DNA from: Tetracentron sinense
Lineage: Eukaryota > Streptophyta > Magnoliopsida > Trochodendrales > Trochodendraceae
Length of the DNA stretch: 64,000 nucleotides
Direction of reading: 5' to 3'
Assembly (NCBI GenBank): GCA_015143295.1
Contig: CM026562.1
Span: forward strand, 6,362,639 to 6,426,638
This document shows, in pieces, positions 32,781-45,300 of this stretch (position 1 is its first letter; each line of letters begins with the position of its first letter). The translations under genes were made by a program, and so were the position numbers. The notes below the pieces were generated by a model. That model searched no databases. It had not been told where the DNA came from and saw nothing but the letters and a program-made list of their open reading frames with translations.

Positions 32781-34105
32781 GCCTGTTTGGATAAACTTCT
32801 CAGCTAATTTTCAGAAGAACTTCCTAAAAAAGTAGCTCTCCGGGGAATAAGTAAAAGTCATTCTAGCGGGAAAATGTGTTTGGTTTGTACTTATGAGAAG
32901 TAGCTTCCCATCCCAATATGAGAAGTCAAAATGTGTGTTTAACTTCCCCTAACAAAGAGTAACTTCTCAGTTTACACATAGGAAAGATATTGTTGCAAAA
33001 CAAGAGGTTTTCTTTTGTACAATAGATATACCAAATTACAGCAATGGAAGCATCAATGTCAATGATTAGTGATAACTGGGGTACCAAAGATTAATATCAC
33101 CACATTGTAGTGTCATGTTGTTCTTTAGGCATAGCCTACGCATTTGCACCTGAGATTGTAAAATTCAATTTTGTACAGCTTGGGGTGAACACAAACAAAT
33201 AGTTGGTGGGTGGCAATGCTTTAAAAAAAGAATCTGACTAAAACCATTGTGAAGGCAGCGAACTACAACCCAAGTCCACTCCTCCAAAAAAACACTTTAA
33301 AATCTAATTGGTTTACACTTTGAACCCACCAAAGATACATTTTGACACCAAGTTCCTAGTTTCTACACCATCAGAACCACCCTCCGTATCCAATCCATCT
33401 TTATCTCCATTCATTGAACGGGTCCGTGAGAGCACCAACATCTGACGCGTTCAACTAGCTCCCAATCACTGGCCAAATCCTCATCATCCTTTGAGGATTC
33501 CCTTACTGCAAACTGATCCAATGCATTTACACAATTCATCTGAAATCGAGAAGAGGGGAGCCCTCAAACACAGATCCTGCAATCCCATCTCCTTGGCACT
33601 CCTCCAAAATCTACAAGGTTCCCTTCATTTGAAACCCTATAATGGGAGACGAAAATGGAAAAACGGAAGAAGTATAAGGAACAGAGACTTATAGATGGTG
33701 AATGATCCGATCTCCGGCAGGTTGAACGGTGGGAGAATCTCGGAGCAGGCGACTAACACGGGGGAGAAGATGAGGGAGATGGGTTTCTCTTGTCTCGTAT
33801 GTGCGAAGGAAAAAGTACCTAAAAAAAAAAGGCTTTTATACCCCGTAAACTATTTGGTTCCGTCGACTTCGCACGGAAGTCATACACCCATCTTCCCGCA
33901 AAAGCTATGTCCTCTGCCTTCAAAAGCAAATTTTACAACTTTCTGCAGCTTTTAACTTTCGCAGGAAGTTTTTTTTTTTTTTGAAGAGACTTTCGCAGGA
34001 AGTTAATTCACGTTTTGAAAGCCAAACTGTTTTTAAAATAAAATTTTGACTTTAAAAGGGTAAAAGTCACTAGAAGTCACCCCCGAAAGTTTACCCAAAT
34101 GTAAC
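32781..34105. mobile_element. Possible Harbinger-type element with a gene-like interior
   Basis: The left end GGGCCTGTTTGGATAAACTT is a typical Tourist/Harbinger terminus. The right side near 34105 offers only a partial inverted match (ATTTGGGTAAACTTTCGG). The interior 33400-33830 has balanced base composition and exon-like sequence unlike its AT-rich surroundings, but no protein was recognised. Boundaries and nature are uncertain. Confidence 0.3.
33955..34004. mobile_element. Minimal retroposon insertion (poly-T) with 16-bp target duplication
   Basis: ACTTTCGCAGGAAGTT at 33955-33970 and again at 33989-34004, perfect copies. Between them are only T12 and GAAGAG. On the minus strand this is CTCTTC plus an A12 tail: a severely 5'-truncated LINE- or SINE-driven insertion flanked by its target duplication. 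Confidence 0.65.
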
Positions 34106-35387
34106 CTATGTACAATGACTAGCAAAATCCCCTTACAATGCACCAAAGTGACAATTATAAAAGAGAAGAAAGCAAATAAACAAAAAAGATGGAAACATCA
34201 AGTTAGCCAACAATAAATTGTCTATGTAAATCACAGACTTTTCTCAATCACAAATGACTTATTTACAGTCAGTTGTCAAATCATATATACATGAATACAA
34301 TAATAAGAATTGTATTGTGTTTGGTGTTATATAATATAAATAAATTGATCTTTGTAAAAAAAATAAATGAATCCATGCATGTATGGTACTCCATCCATTC
34401 AGAGTGCTTATCACCAATCATCAACATATAAAGATACAAACTAATTCACCTAGTATCATACAAACAAAATTCAGCAAACATAAAGTCTGTCATATCCACG
34501 GTCCAATCACAACTCTTTTACTTAGCACACATTAGGCTTGGAACCCGGGACAAAGACTTTGTTAGTTATTTGGCGACCGACTACAACTACTTGCTTTCCG
34601 ACATTGTAGCCAATGAAGAGATAATAATTGCGGCAGAGCCATTCACGAGGCATTCAATTATACATCATCTTCTTTTCTTTGACGTAAGAAATATGGTCCG
34701 AAATTGGGGCATAGGTGAAAGTAATCAAAAACCAAGAATCCTTGCATCCAGATCAGCTTTGAAGATCACATAAAGATCTTGTATGGTTGAGTTGTCCAGA
34801 AACAACATAGATTAATCAAACACTCTATGGATTTAAAAGAATCCAAATGAATGTTAAAAAAAAATCAAAGTGAAGCATTTCACCAAGCATTTAGGCTTAA
34901 GAATAGAAATACCCAAGTAAAACTACAAAAAGAGAGAGATCCAAGCCGTATTCAAACCCACAATTTTTTGTAGTGTTTTTGTCTAATTTTCTTTTCTTTT
35001 CTTTTCTTTTCTTTTCCATGTTTTCACTTATTTTCTCAGCAACCAAACATATGGTAAAGTTCCCTTGGCTGAGAAAGAGGTGTATGCACAGATGAAGAGA
35101 AAGGATATTAAAGCCCTCTTGGCTGAGAAAGAGGTGTCTTAGCCACTTGGCGAGTCTTAATTGATGGAGAGAGAAATAAAGAGGTATTACCTACCAAATG
35201 ATGTGGCATCAAAAAATGAAAATGAAGATCAAATAGGAGTGCCATGTAGGCACGCCTATTGCTATAGTATATTGTATATATCCGAAACAAAAATAAATAA
35301 ATAAAACAAAAAAAATCACCGCGCATTGAGTAGAAATAAAGTGTGACAAGTTGGATGAAGCAAATTTGGGAATGGATTTTCCTGGAG
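34106..35387. other. Intergenic stretch
   Basis: No gene seen. Holds a TTTTC microsatellite (34988-35016) followed by half of the palindromic repeat also found at 4047-4216. AAGCCCTCTTGGCTGAGAAA-type words are duplicated at 35058-35080 and 35110-35132. Confidence 0.35.
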
Positions 35388-35600
35388 ATCAAATCATAGC
35401 TAATTCCAATTGAATTCAAGAGAATTTCAATTCCAATTCATTTCAAGAGAATTCAATTACATATGTGTCAATGATAGATTGGATGAGGAAAAATCATATG
35501 GGAAATTCAAATTCAAATTTTAAATTTTTTTTCTCTTTCCAATACACATGCAATTGAATTCTCTTGAATTCAATTGCAATTGACTATGATATGATCTCTT
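35388..35600. repeat. Inverted repeat (MITE-like) of CAATTGAATTC words
   Basis: Left ATCATAGCTAATTCCAATTG then AATTCAAGAGAATTCAATTA pairs with right (reverse complement) ATCATAGTCAATTGCAATTG then AATTCAAGAGAATTCAATTG. No coding sequence, no clear target duplication. Confidence 0.5.
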
Positions 35601-35870
35601 TCCTTTTTTCCCTTCTTCTAAGGATATCATATGTAAAGATCATTTCCTTCACGAGTACGTTCGCCTACTCCGCCAAATACAGATACACCTACATGAGCTT
35701 TGACAACTCACAATACGATAACCAAAAGAATAAGAACAGAGAAAACATAATAAAGATGCAAAACAAGAACACATCACACAAATTTATGTGTTTCAGCTAA
35801 TAATGCCTACGTCCATGGTTCCACACCACTTCACTATGCTCAAAGGCAAAAGTAAATCAAGTATACAATA

Positions 35871-35896
35871 TTCTCTCTCTCTATCTCTCTCTCTCA
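35871..35896. repeat. CT microsatellite
   Basis: CTCTCTCTCTATCTCTCTCT-type run. Confidence 0.8.
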
Positions 35897-35999
35897 AGAA
35901 AAACCTCTCTTGGTGGCTACAATATATAATGAAACTCTAGATCATTAGTATCTTATATACTAAGCCAAAGATATGTCAAATCCGTACCTAAAAGCTCAG

Positions 36000-36330
36000 G
36001 TTTGTGCTAACCGGTCGACCGAAATTCATGGTCATCGTTTGACCGATTTTCCAAAATTGGCTACTAGATTTCGAATAGTGTAAAAAAACCTTGACAGCGG
36101 CTGACTGGTTTGGGACATCGGTCGATTGGTTTCTCCAGATCAGGTCTACATATCTTAATAATCTCCCACTTGGAGACTAATCTCCAAGAGCAACTCCATA
36201 TTTGCTTCATCTGTAGTATTGCTTCCCCATATAAAGCTGGTGTAAATCCTCTCATTGTCTTCAAGTTTGAAGACCAACAAAAACTGAACATGTCTTCAAC
36301 TTCTCTATAGTAACCTCATTAGTCAACATG
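36000..36330. mobile_element. LTR-like fragment with palindromic CGGTCGACCG words
   Basis: Contains CCGGTCGACCG, CGGTCGATTGG and TCTCCCACTTGGAGACTAA, the last being a word typical of copia-type LTR/leader regions. No paired ends; a fragment. Confidence 0.4.
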
Positions 36331-36559
36331 TCTTTGGGGTTTAGGTTAGTGGGGACCCACATATCGAACTCCGACTCAAGCCCGACATATTCCTTGGTCT
36401 TCGGCGGTGAAGTAGTCTGCCCCAGGAAATTCAAATTCACTCCTTAAGTTAAATTTCGTCTTACAGAGCTTGAAACTCTTGGTTAGCATTGTCTCCAAGT
36501 CAAACAGAGCCTAGAGATGTATAAACAAAGGTTATAACGCCTTCAACAAAAGAGTAAGA

Positions 36560-36723
36560 CTAAGGTCTTTCAAAAAGGAAGATTTGATCTTAATGGTCAG
36601 GACTCCAATCATCGTCACTCGATGAACCAAGGGAAAGCTCGAACAAAAGTTAGAAGGGCCCTATGTCATCAAGAAAGTATATTCCAATGGAGCGTACCTA
36701 TTGACTTCAATGGATGGAGAGCG
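36560..36723 (+). mobile_element. Ty3/gypsy (Tat-like) integrase C-terminal fragment
   Basis: The plus-strand frame reads KLEQKLEGPYVIKKVYSNGA and YLLTSMDGERV, the C-terminal domain of gypsy integrases, with one internal stop (VTR*TKG). It is broken at 36723 by the following solo LTR and is taken up again after 38292 by Tat-type 3' untranslated repeats. Confidence 0.7.
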
Positions 36724-38287
36724 TGTTAGCCTTTAGCTTTTTAACCTAAGGTAACATCTTTGATTTTGATGATAACACAATAATAGAATGACATTTGTGT
36801 TACTAATGTTCTATTGAGTTTAAGTGTAATTCAGCTTATGAAGAGCATTAGCATATCATCCAAGGCAAAAAAAATGAAAATACAACCAAGCTTAAAGAGG
36901 ATACCTCCATCAAGCCATGAGAAAATAATTGGATCAAGTTGAGCATATTGAAGATCACATCAAACTTAAGTTATGAAGAGAAAGATCATATTCAAAAGCC
37001 AAAGTCCAAGTCAGATCATCAAGAAGACATGAAGATTGATCACGAAGACAAACCCAAATTGAAGATCCAAGATCAAGTGTGAAATGAAGACTCTCAAGGA
37101 AGGTTTATAGTTTTATATTTTAGTTTAAGAGAGTTTAGAACTTTTGTAAAAAGTCCTCAAATGTTATTGGTTGAATGCTCAAAAGCCTAGAATGACCATA
37201 GGAGCCTAAGACTAAATTGATAAGGCCCTAGGCCATCATTTGGAATGACCAAAAACATGATAAAGATGAGCCAAAAGACCAAAGAATTCATTCACATCAT
37301 ATTGGTTAAGTAAATATGAGATTACAGAAAAATCAAGGTAATCTCGTCGACGAAATTGAACAAGGAATTCAATCTCGTCGATGGATCTGGCTGCAGAGCC
37401 ATTGTTTTCATTTTTGTTCCAATCTCGTCGACAAATTCAAAGTGATCACCCAATCTCGTCGACAAATTCTTGCAGAACAGAGTTTCCAAAACTATGTAAT
37501 GACTAGTTTTTAACGACCATTCTTTGCCCCATTGTGCCTCCAACGACTATATTTTTGCAAGGGTTATTAATAGGAATGATTTATGAATGAAATAAACAAC
37601 TCCAATATTTCTAATCATTCTCTTAATCACTCCAAAGCTTAGATTTCAAAATCCTTTAAGTTGAACCTAGAAACCCAAAAGAGTCTATTCTTGAGCTATT
37701 CAATCTCATTCTTTGAGAGACTCTTAGAGAGCTTGAAATTGATCTATTAACTTATATTATAAGCAAAATCATATTGTAACCATCACTCCTTGAAGTGTAT
37801 GTGAAAATCAAGAATCCATGGAATTCTTGTCCTTGAAGCGGAGAGTATTGTAAGGTTTGATCTCTACCCTAAAAGAGATTGGGAAGGTCTGGTCACTACC
37901 CGGAAAGTGGACTAAATCTAGGGAGGATTGTTCCCTAGCAAGGTTTGATCTCGACGCGGAAGTGAGATTATAAATATTTGATCTTCACCTGAAAGAATAT
38001 CAGAGATTGAATCAATCGTGGTGAATCCTTGAGCGGGGAAGCTTAAGGCGGGGACGTAGGCGAGTTGCCGAACCTTGAGAATAACATCGTGTGTTAACTT
38101 GTGTTTGCATTCTCTCTCTCCTTTCTCTTTATATTTATTGTTTTGAATGCTTGTGTAAATTTGCTTAATTCATTTCCCTTTTTATTATTTTAATTGAAAT
38201 TCCGCTTAAAGGAATTAGGAAGAAATTTTATTTTGTCATAGATCCTATTTACCCCCCCCCCCTCCAGGGTCCAATCCTTGGGCAACA
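36724..38287 (+). mobile_element. Solo LTR (copia-like), 1564 bp, inserted in the gypsy remnant
   Basis: Begins TGTTAGCC and ends GGCAACA, flanked by the 5-bp target duplication GAGCG (36719-36723 and 38288-38292). The GATGATAACAC segment near its start and the CCTATTTACC / C-run / CTCCAGGGTCC tail are typical of long copia LTRs. CTCGTCGACGA-type palindromes recur five times at 37340-37470. No internal domain, so a solo LTR left by LTR-LTR recombination. Confidence 0.8.
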
Positions 38288-38292
38288 GAGCG

Positions 38293-38604
38293 GATCATCC
38301 CTCCAAAAAATGCAAGGTTGCTAAAGCTATATTATCCATAGGAATCAAACGAAAAGCTCGCCAGATCGAAATTCAAAATGATCTAGGCACAAATTAGAGC
38401 ACAAATGCCCGTTAAGTTAAAAGCCAACAAAGCAGCTTAGACAAAAATTAGGGCAACAAAGACTCGTTAAGTTAAAAACCCGAAAGGGCGGCTTAGGAAA
38501 AAATTAGAGTCAAAACAAAGCCCACTAAATTGAAAACCCAAAAGGGCAATTTAGGCAAAAGTAGGGCAACGAAGACTCTCTAAGTTGAAAATCCGAAAGG
38601 ATGG
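38293..38604 (+). repeat. Tat-type gypsy 3' untranslated region with tandem units
   Basis: At least four imperfect units of about 60 bp (38380-38604): GTTAAGTT-AAA-CC-AAAGGGC, GGCTTAGGCAAAAATTAGGG and similar. This arrangement lies downstream of integrase in Tat/Ogre-lineage elements. It continues the remnant at 36560-36723. Confidence 0.65.
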
Positions 38605-39395
38605 TGTGAGCAAGGGAATTAACTGCCTTTTCTTTCAGGCCGGACCCTACGGAGGAACGATGCTAAACGTCAAAGATAAGAGTCATCACCTATTTTATTA
38701 ACGGAAAATAGGATCCCGGGTAATGGATATGGACTTTAGGTTTACAGTCGAGATTCTAGGTAAGTAATTCTTTTAAGCTCCGGGGAAGGTGTTAGGCACC
38801 CGGAGACCCCCATCCGGAGATGGTAGCCTACTCCCTACGTTTAAGTCAATTTAAGGTGGTATTTCAAAAAGAAAAATTAAAAAGCTATTTGATTATGTTA
38901 ATTAAGCAAACAAAGCAATATAAACTAAAAGGGAAACTAACCTAGGGGCTAGACCCGTTAAGGTTTCCTACTTACCCGACTTGGCGAGATCAAGTCACGG
39001 TAGTTCTTACAAGCATGCTAAGTAGGGGATTGTTTTTATTGATTTTTTTTTGCATATTTGATTTTTTTTTTTGAAATTTTGGGGTCTTATAATTTTTTTG
39101 GATTTTGGAATAATAATTTAGTCTCAATGCGGAGCATATGGAGGAATTTGACAAACTTAACTAACGTCAAATTTAACTCAAGAGAAGGTTAAAGAATTGT
39201 TAGGCTAAAATGTAAAGTCATTATTTGTATTGACTTAATTTCGATGTCAAAATGGTGTCAATTTAAGTCTAGTATCATTGTTCCTCTGGTCGATCAAATT
39301 TGGTGAAGATGAAGCTCCAAAGACTCAAGTGAAGTACATTCCAGTTGAAGCTTCGCTCACACTCTTAGGATGACCAGTGACCTAGATACCTAGTG
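38605..39395 (+). mobile_element. Tat-type gypsy LTR, partial
   Basis: Starts at TGTGAGCAAGG after the untranslated repeats. It carries AAGAGTCATCACCTATTTTA and GGGGAAGGTGTTAGGCACCC, the conserved words of Tat-type LTRs. The same words occur on the minus strand in the solo LTR at 39401-41747. The right end was not found before that insertion. Confidence 0.6.
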
Positions 39396-39400
39396 GGTTC

Positions 39401-41747
39401 TGTAAGCACGCAATTTTTACACCCCGTCTTAACAATAGTTAAGCTTCTTAACCATGGTTAATCATAGGTCAAACCCTAATTAAACTCTAGGTCAAAACCC
39501 TTAACCCTAGCCTAGCCCTAAGTCGTGGGCCTATGGCCCACAAAGGATCAAAGCCAAGGCCCCTAGGGCCTAAACACTTGGCCAACCATGGCCTGGGCCC
39601 AAGCTGGGCCCAAAATTTCAAACCCCAGAGACTGTACCGCGTGCAAGCAGGGCCAGGGCCCAAAATTTCATCTACCGCCATTGTCTTTTTCCTCTTCAGG
39701 GGTAATGGCGGTACTGAATTTACCGTCATTCCCTGATTTTGCGTGTTTGCAGCTCATCTGCCCTCCTCAATGCTCAGGCACAGCTCTGGCAGCCCCCACT
39801 CCTTCCTGCGACCTTCACTACCTCTGTCTTTATACCCCTTGTGCCCCTAGACCTTCTCTTATGAAATCCAAGCTTCCTCCACTTCGTTTTCTACACTGAA
39901 AAAACCTCATCCGAATTTCTGCCAAGAAGCATCGCTGCCCTTGACTTCTAGCTTCACCCAAGGAGCATTAGAAGTTTTGAGGGACCATCGTAGGCTCTCT
40001 TTAAGTCGTGCAACACCACCACCAACTACCATCGTCTCCACCAGTAGCAGCCAGCAGGGTAGGGCCTCCTCCTACCCATTTCTTCTGTAAAAACATCAAT
40101 GTGAGCCCCTGGTTGAATTCCAGGGGACCTCTTTTGATCTTTTGTAGCTTTTAAAACTCAGAGTAGGTGTTAAAGGGTCCTCTTGCCTTCTTCCATAGGC
40201 AAGGGAACCCCCCTAAGCGGTTCCATGGATGCCCACAACTCCACACACAGTGCACAAGCCTCCCCCACCTCCTCAGACCTTTCAGGGGGTCCTCAGTCTA
40301 TGAGGAACCCCCTGAAGGAGTTACAGTGCAGCAGTGTGGGGTAAACAACAAGTTCTAGAAATTTACTAGAATGGCGGTAAACAGTACCGCCATTCAGGGC
40401 CTTCCCCTTGACAGTGGCTCTAGGCCTCATTTCTGTGGGCCCTGGTCCATTCCAAGGCCTGAATTTGATCCTTGAGACCCCTCTTACCTACCTTGGTCCT
40501 TTCAGGCCCCCTAAGTTAGCTTAACTATGGTTAAAATAAATAAATTTGGAATCTGTCCAAAATATTGGTAAACAGATTACCGACATTCTGAGTTTTCTGG
40601 TTTTCACTGTAACAGGCCACTGTGGGCCCAATCTAGGCTAGGCCCAAGACTTGTGATAAATCCCCTGGAATACCCTCATGGGTCCAAGATCCTTTGGGCA
40701 TCGTCCCTACCATCCCCTTTTGGCTGCAAAGCCACTGTTGTAAAAACAGAAACAGTGGCGGTAGTTATTCTACCACCAATCTCATTTTGCATAGAAATAA
40801 GATTGACGGTAATTATTTTACCGCCAATCCCGCTGTTCATTTAACAATGGCCTTGCATAGGGCTCAGACAAGGTAATAGGCCATTTTAGGCCCTGCCATA
40901 CTGTTGGGCCCACCTCAGACTGGACCAGACTCTTAACTAGGGTTAAACTTAACCCGGTTAACTTTTAACCATGGTTAGACCAATCTAACATTTGAAAAAT
41001 ATGAAAAAATCCCAAAAACATCTAAAAATGTAAAAGCCAAAAAACATGTGACTTGACCCTTAAACTATGGTTAGCAGTCCCAACAATGGTTAACAAACCC
41101 CTTAACCCCGGTTAAGAACCCTTGGCCTACCGGGCCCAATTTTGGTCCACCAAACTAAACCCCTTAGCCTATCGGGCTAACCCTTGGCCTACCAGGTCCA
41201 ACCCTTAGCCTATCGGGCTAACTCTTGGCCTATCGGGTTCAACCTTAGCATCCGGACTTAATCCTTGGTCTTTGGGCCCGAACCCACTAGACCATGCACT
41301 TGACCAACCAGGTCAACCACCCCTAGCCCCCGGGCTAGACCCTTAGCCACTCCGGTGCACACACACACTCCCCTTAGCCTTGGCATGAGCTCATGTGCCA
41401 GAACTACATTCGGTCTGATCTCACCCCACGTGAGTACGTAGGCTAGCCAATCTGGGTTCGACTTTAGTTAGCTTTTCCTTTCTTGGATTAGTATAATCTT
41501 AAAAATTAAGGCATTTGAATATGATTTGACATTAATTTGGCTTATACCTAGGGAGTAGGTAACCATTGCAAAATAGGGGTCTCAAGGTGCCTAATACCTT
41601 CCCTAGGACTTAATCGAACTTCTTACCTAGAACTCTAATGCAGACTATAAGACCTTATCCATAATCCTGAGACCCATCCCTTAGAATAAATAGGTGGCGA
41701 CTCTTACTGCTAATCTTAATCCTAGTGAGTAAAAATTCGTGCTCACA
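39401..41747 (-). mobile_element. Solo LTR of Tat-type gypsy, 2347 bp
   Basis: Plus-strand ends TGTAAGCACG and CGTGCTCACA, with target duplication GGTTC at 39396-39400 and 41748-41752. Minus-strand AGTAAGAGTCGCCACCTATT and GAAGGTATTAGGCACC near the start give the orientation. The interior has inverted ACCGCCATT / AATGGCGGT words (39650-40850) and about seven tandem CCTTRGCCTAYCGGG units (41120-41340). No internal domain. Confidence 0.8.
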
Positions 41748-41752
41748 GGTTC

Positions 41753-42361
41753 CTTAGGAGGAATTGACCTAGAAAAATTTATATACCCTTGGTGATTAAA
41801 AATTTACCCAAGTGTTGAAATAACCTTTGGATGCTCTTTGTAGTAGATTGGTTGAAGTGGTAGAGGATTTGTGCTCAAAACAGTAGAAAAATGCACAGGC
41901 AGTTCGAACGACCAACTGAGTCGTTCAAACGCCACAGAACGGCTAGCTAGCTGTTTGAACGGATGGATATAATATAAAATCCATTAGCCTCCCTAGCGCC
42001 TCCCTATCGCCCCGTTCTTGTCCCAATTTGTACCAATCTCTGGCCGTTCAAACGCCTCATGACCGTTCGAACGGGCCTCATATATTTTGTTTCTAAAAGT
42101 CATCCGAACTGTGTTTTGGAAATTACTTTTGCCTTGGTTATTTAAATGGTGATCCCTTAGCTTGTTCTAAGGGAGTTGAGAGAGAGTTTAGAAACTATTC
42201 TGAAGATCTTAGGATTCTTAAATCTCCACTAGATGGATACCCTTAGTTCTCGTGTCTCATGCTCTAGATGATGCAAGATTGAATTTTTATATCTTGGTTG
42301 TGCACTGGCTGATATCCATTGTGATTGAGATCCCACTAGAGCTATTCTAAACCTTCATATT
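41753..42361. mobile_element. LTR-like fragment with GTTCGAACG palindromes
   Basis: Contains CAGTTCGAACG, CGTTCAAACG, CGTTTGAACGG and CCGTTCGAACGG at 41905-42080. Composition resembles the other LTRs, but no ends were paired. Confidence 0.4.
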
Positions 42362-45300
42362 TGTAACGACCCTTAATCCTAACTTGACCAAAATAAGACC
42401 TTAGGTCGCGACATTTCTTAAACCTGCTTAAATCCATGACATAAAAGGCATGCTAAACACGAGTCTCCAAAATGAGGATAATAAAATTCCAACATATAAC
42501 CAAACCATCCTATACAAGTAAAACATAACCCACCATGACTAGAATTTAACAAGTAAAAACTCTGAGTAACCTCAACTAGAGTAACATAAGTCTATTACAA
42601 TTCTCTTAAAACATAATAAGAAACCTAATAGTAAGGAGACCGGTCGAGGTCCCTCACTTCCTCGGTGAAGAGATCACTTTCTTCTTCTTCTCTGCACGCC
42701 TCCTCTATCCAAGGCTCCGCTATCGGTTCTGACTTTCAACCTTTCGACAATAACAGGTCGACTTAGTATTGAAAATACTTAGTGGATAAGCAGTCTAACC
42801 CATAACGTAATATCATTAGAACATATTCAATAACATAATCATTTCGTAACATATAATCAGAATGCGTAAAAGCATGTGAGACATATCATATTTTCATCTT
42901 GACTCGTGGAGACTTGTGAGCGTGTGAGACTCTTAGACTTGATCTTACATGATGCATGTTCTTGTGAGTATGCGAGATAATTTTTATTGAGCTTTTAAGA
43001 TAATTCTTGTGAGATTTCATATCCCTTCTGCGGACCAATACTTATGAGCTTGTGAGATATTCCTTATGCATGCATGCTTGTGAGACATGTGAGACTCGTG
43101 AGACTTATAAACTTACCATGCAAGTAACGTGTGCTTGAGTGTCGTAATTGACATTTGAGTTGGTTGACGCTTAAATTCCGATCTCCCACCATGGAAACTC
43201 CACTATTCTGTCTCATACCATATAGTTAGAGAATTCCCGGTTTGAAAGATTTTCCTCTAAGTATTGGCCTACCCGAACACCAACCACTATTCATTATCAA
43301 TATGGCATAGTTTAACATGAGAAGCATACTTAACCTTTCAACATATGAATCATATCTAACATTCTTAGCATATTTCATTCATTTCCTATATACATTTCTT
43401 AACTTTAACTCATTTCATTCATAAGAACAAATGCCTTTCCTTCAATTCAGACAACTCATCCTCCATTCAAAATTTACATCACCATAGGCCTACATGCCAA
43501 TCCCATCTCCATTCAATCAAACCCAATTTATCCTTCATTTCCCATCCACCATTTCCTATCCATTCATCAATTAACAAAGCATAAAGCATCAACCACAATT
43601 CTCAATATCTTAAACATAAGCCAAATACCCCATTTCATGAGTGAAATTCACCATTCATCAATATATATCAATTTCTATAAGAATCATGCAAACGAACTCT
43701 TAATCAACATACTTAAGCTTAAAGCTTACATAATAGAGTAAGTTAGAAGGCATATCGACCTTAGGGATCCTTCCCTTGGATCCAAAACGTTCCCAAGAAG
43801 GTTTGGGATTGATCTGTAAATTTTCCTTGCAATCTCCAAGTAATCTCCTTCCTCTCCAAGCAATTTCTCCTTAGAACCCTAGGTTTTCTCTCCCCTATTT
43901 GCCAAATTAGGTTGAGAAATGTTAGAAATCTAAAACCCTCGAAATAGAACCTCTATTTATAGCCTAGGGATTTTAAACCCCAATTTTTGAAACCCTTTTA
44001 AAAAATTCCTGGGTGCGATTGCGATCGATTGTCGTATTGGGCGATCGATCGTCGCTCACCTGGCAATCGATCGTTGAAGAAACAGAAGCTTCCCAACTTT
44101 TCTGGTTTTGGATGATCGATCGTTCATACTAACACGATCGATTGTCCCCAAAACAGAAGGCTGCCCGAGTTTTTTGGTCTAGGGCGATCGATTGTCGACT
44201 CTGGGCGATCGATTGTAAGCTCTATTTGTCGCGACCCAAAATACCCCCTAGAAGTTAAGATTACTTTGACTCGTGACCGCCGTATCATACCTCTCATATG
44301 ATATATAAGGCACGCATAGCAACCTGTCAAAGTACGTAGACATATATAGAGGAAACGATTCAAAACACACAGCGGAAGCAAAATATGTAATTACTCATAT
44401 TCCTTGGTCCAAGTGTGAACCAACAAAATACACCCCCATATCCAAAATGTGGAGTGGACAAGTCTTACTCTCACTTAACAAAATATCATATGTTTCTAAC
44501 TATGGTAATCAACAAAAGTCAAAGTCATGATGCCTATCTGGCGGGCCATCATCCTGGTAGTGGTCCATGGAAGGCTCTGGGTCAAAGTATTCTTCCTCTA
44601 CCCAAGGCTCCGTACCACACAAATCGAAAGGAACCCGAGCACCTGCTGATGATAACAAATATCGGCTGAGCGTGGAATACTTAGCGTATACATACTACTA
44701 ACAATAAGCAATAATATCATGGAGCATGCAAATCATGGAGATTGAAATCCTTAAAACACATTGAAGAGTATAAACAGTGAAATAGTATGTATAATGAAAT
44801 CCGAAACCAAAACCGTGTGAGTCATGTGATAATCATAGCCTTGTGAGTTCTTTGAGTTAAATCCATAGAGTTTCTTAAAGTCATTTATAATCCATTGAGA
44901 CTTAGAGCAATACCGTAGAGCATAACCATAGAGATCTTAGAACATTTACATTTGTGATTCTTAGAGCTTGTGAACCGATCTTAGACAATATCATGGAGTT
45001 TCTTAAAAATCATTATGTGAGTCCTTTACTAAAAATCCATTCTAGAACTTTGAGAAATCCATGGAAAACCCCGGTTCATGCGAGGCATGCGAACATATGA
45101 GAGTAATGACATATTTCAACACCAAAAACCCTTAGAGGCATTAAACCAAACACATAAAGTGCATAATAGTGATAGTTTACATCCAAGTATGAAAGCAACC
45201 TCACACACCATATCAAATCAAGATTTATTGTATAGAATAAGAAGAACGTCATGTGGTAACTAGTATTATCACAAGATTGGTAGTAGAATGTATTTACCCT

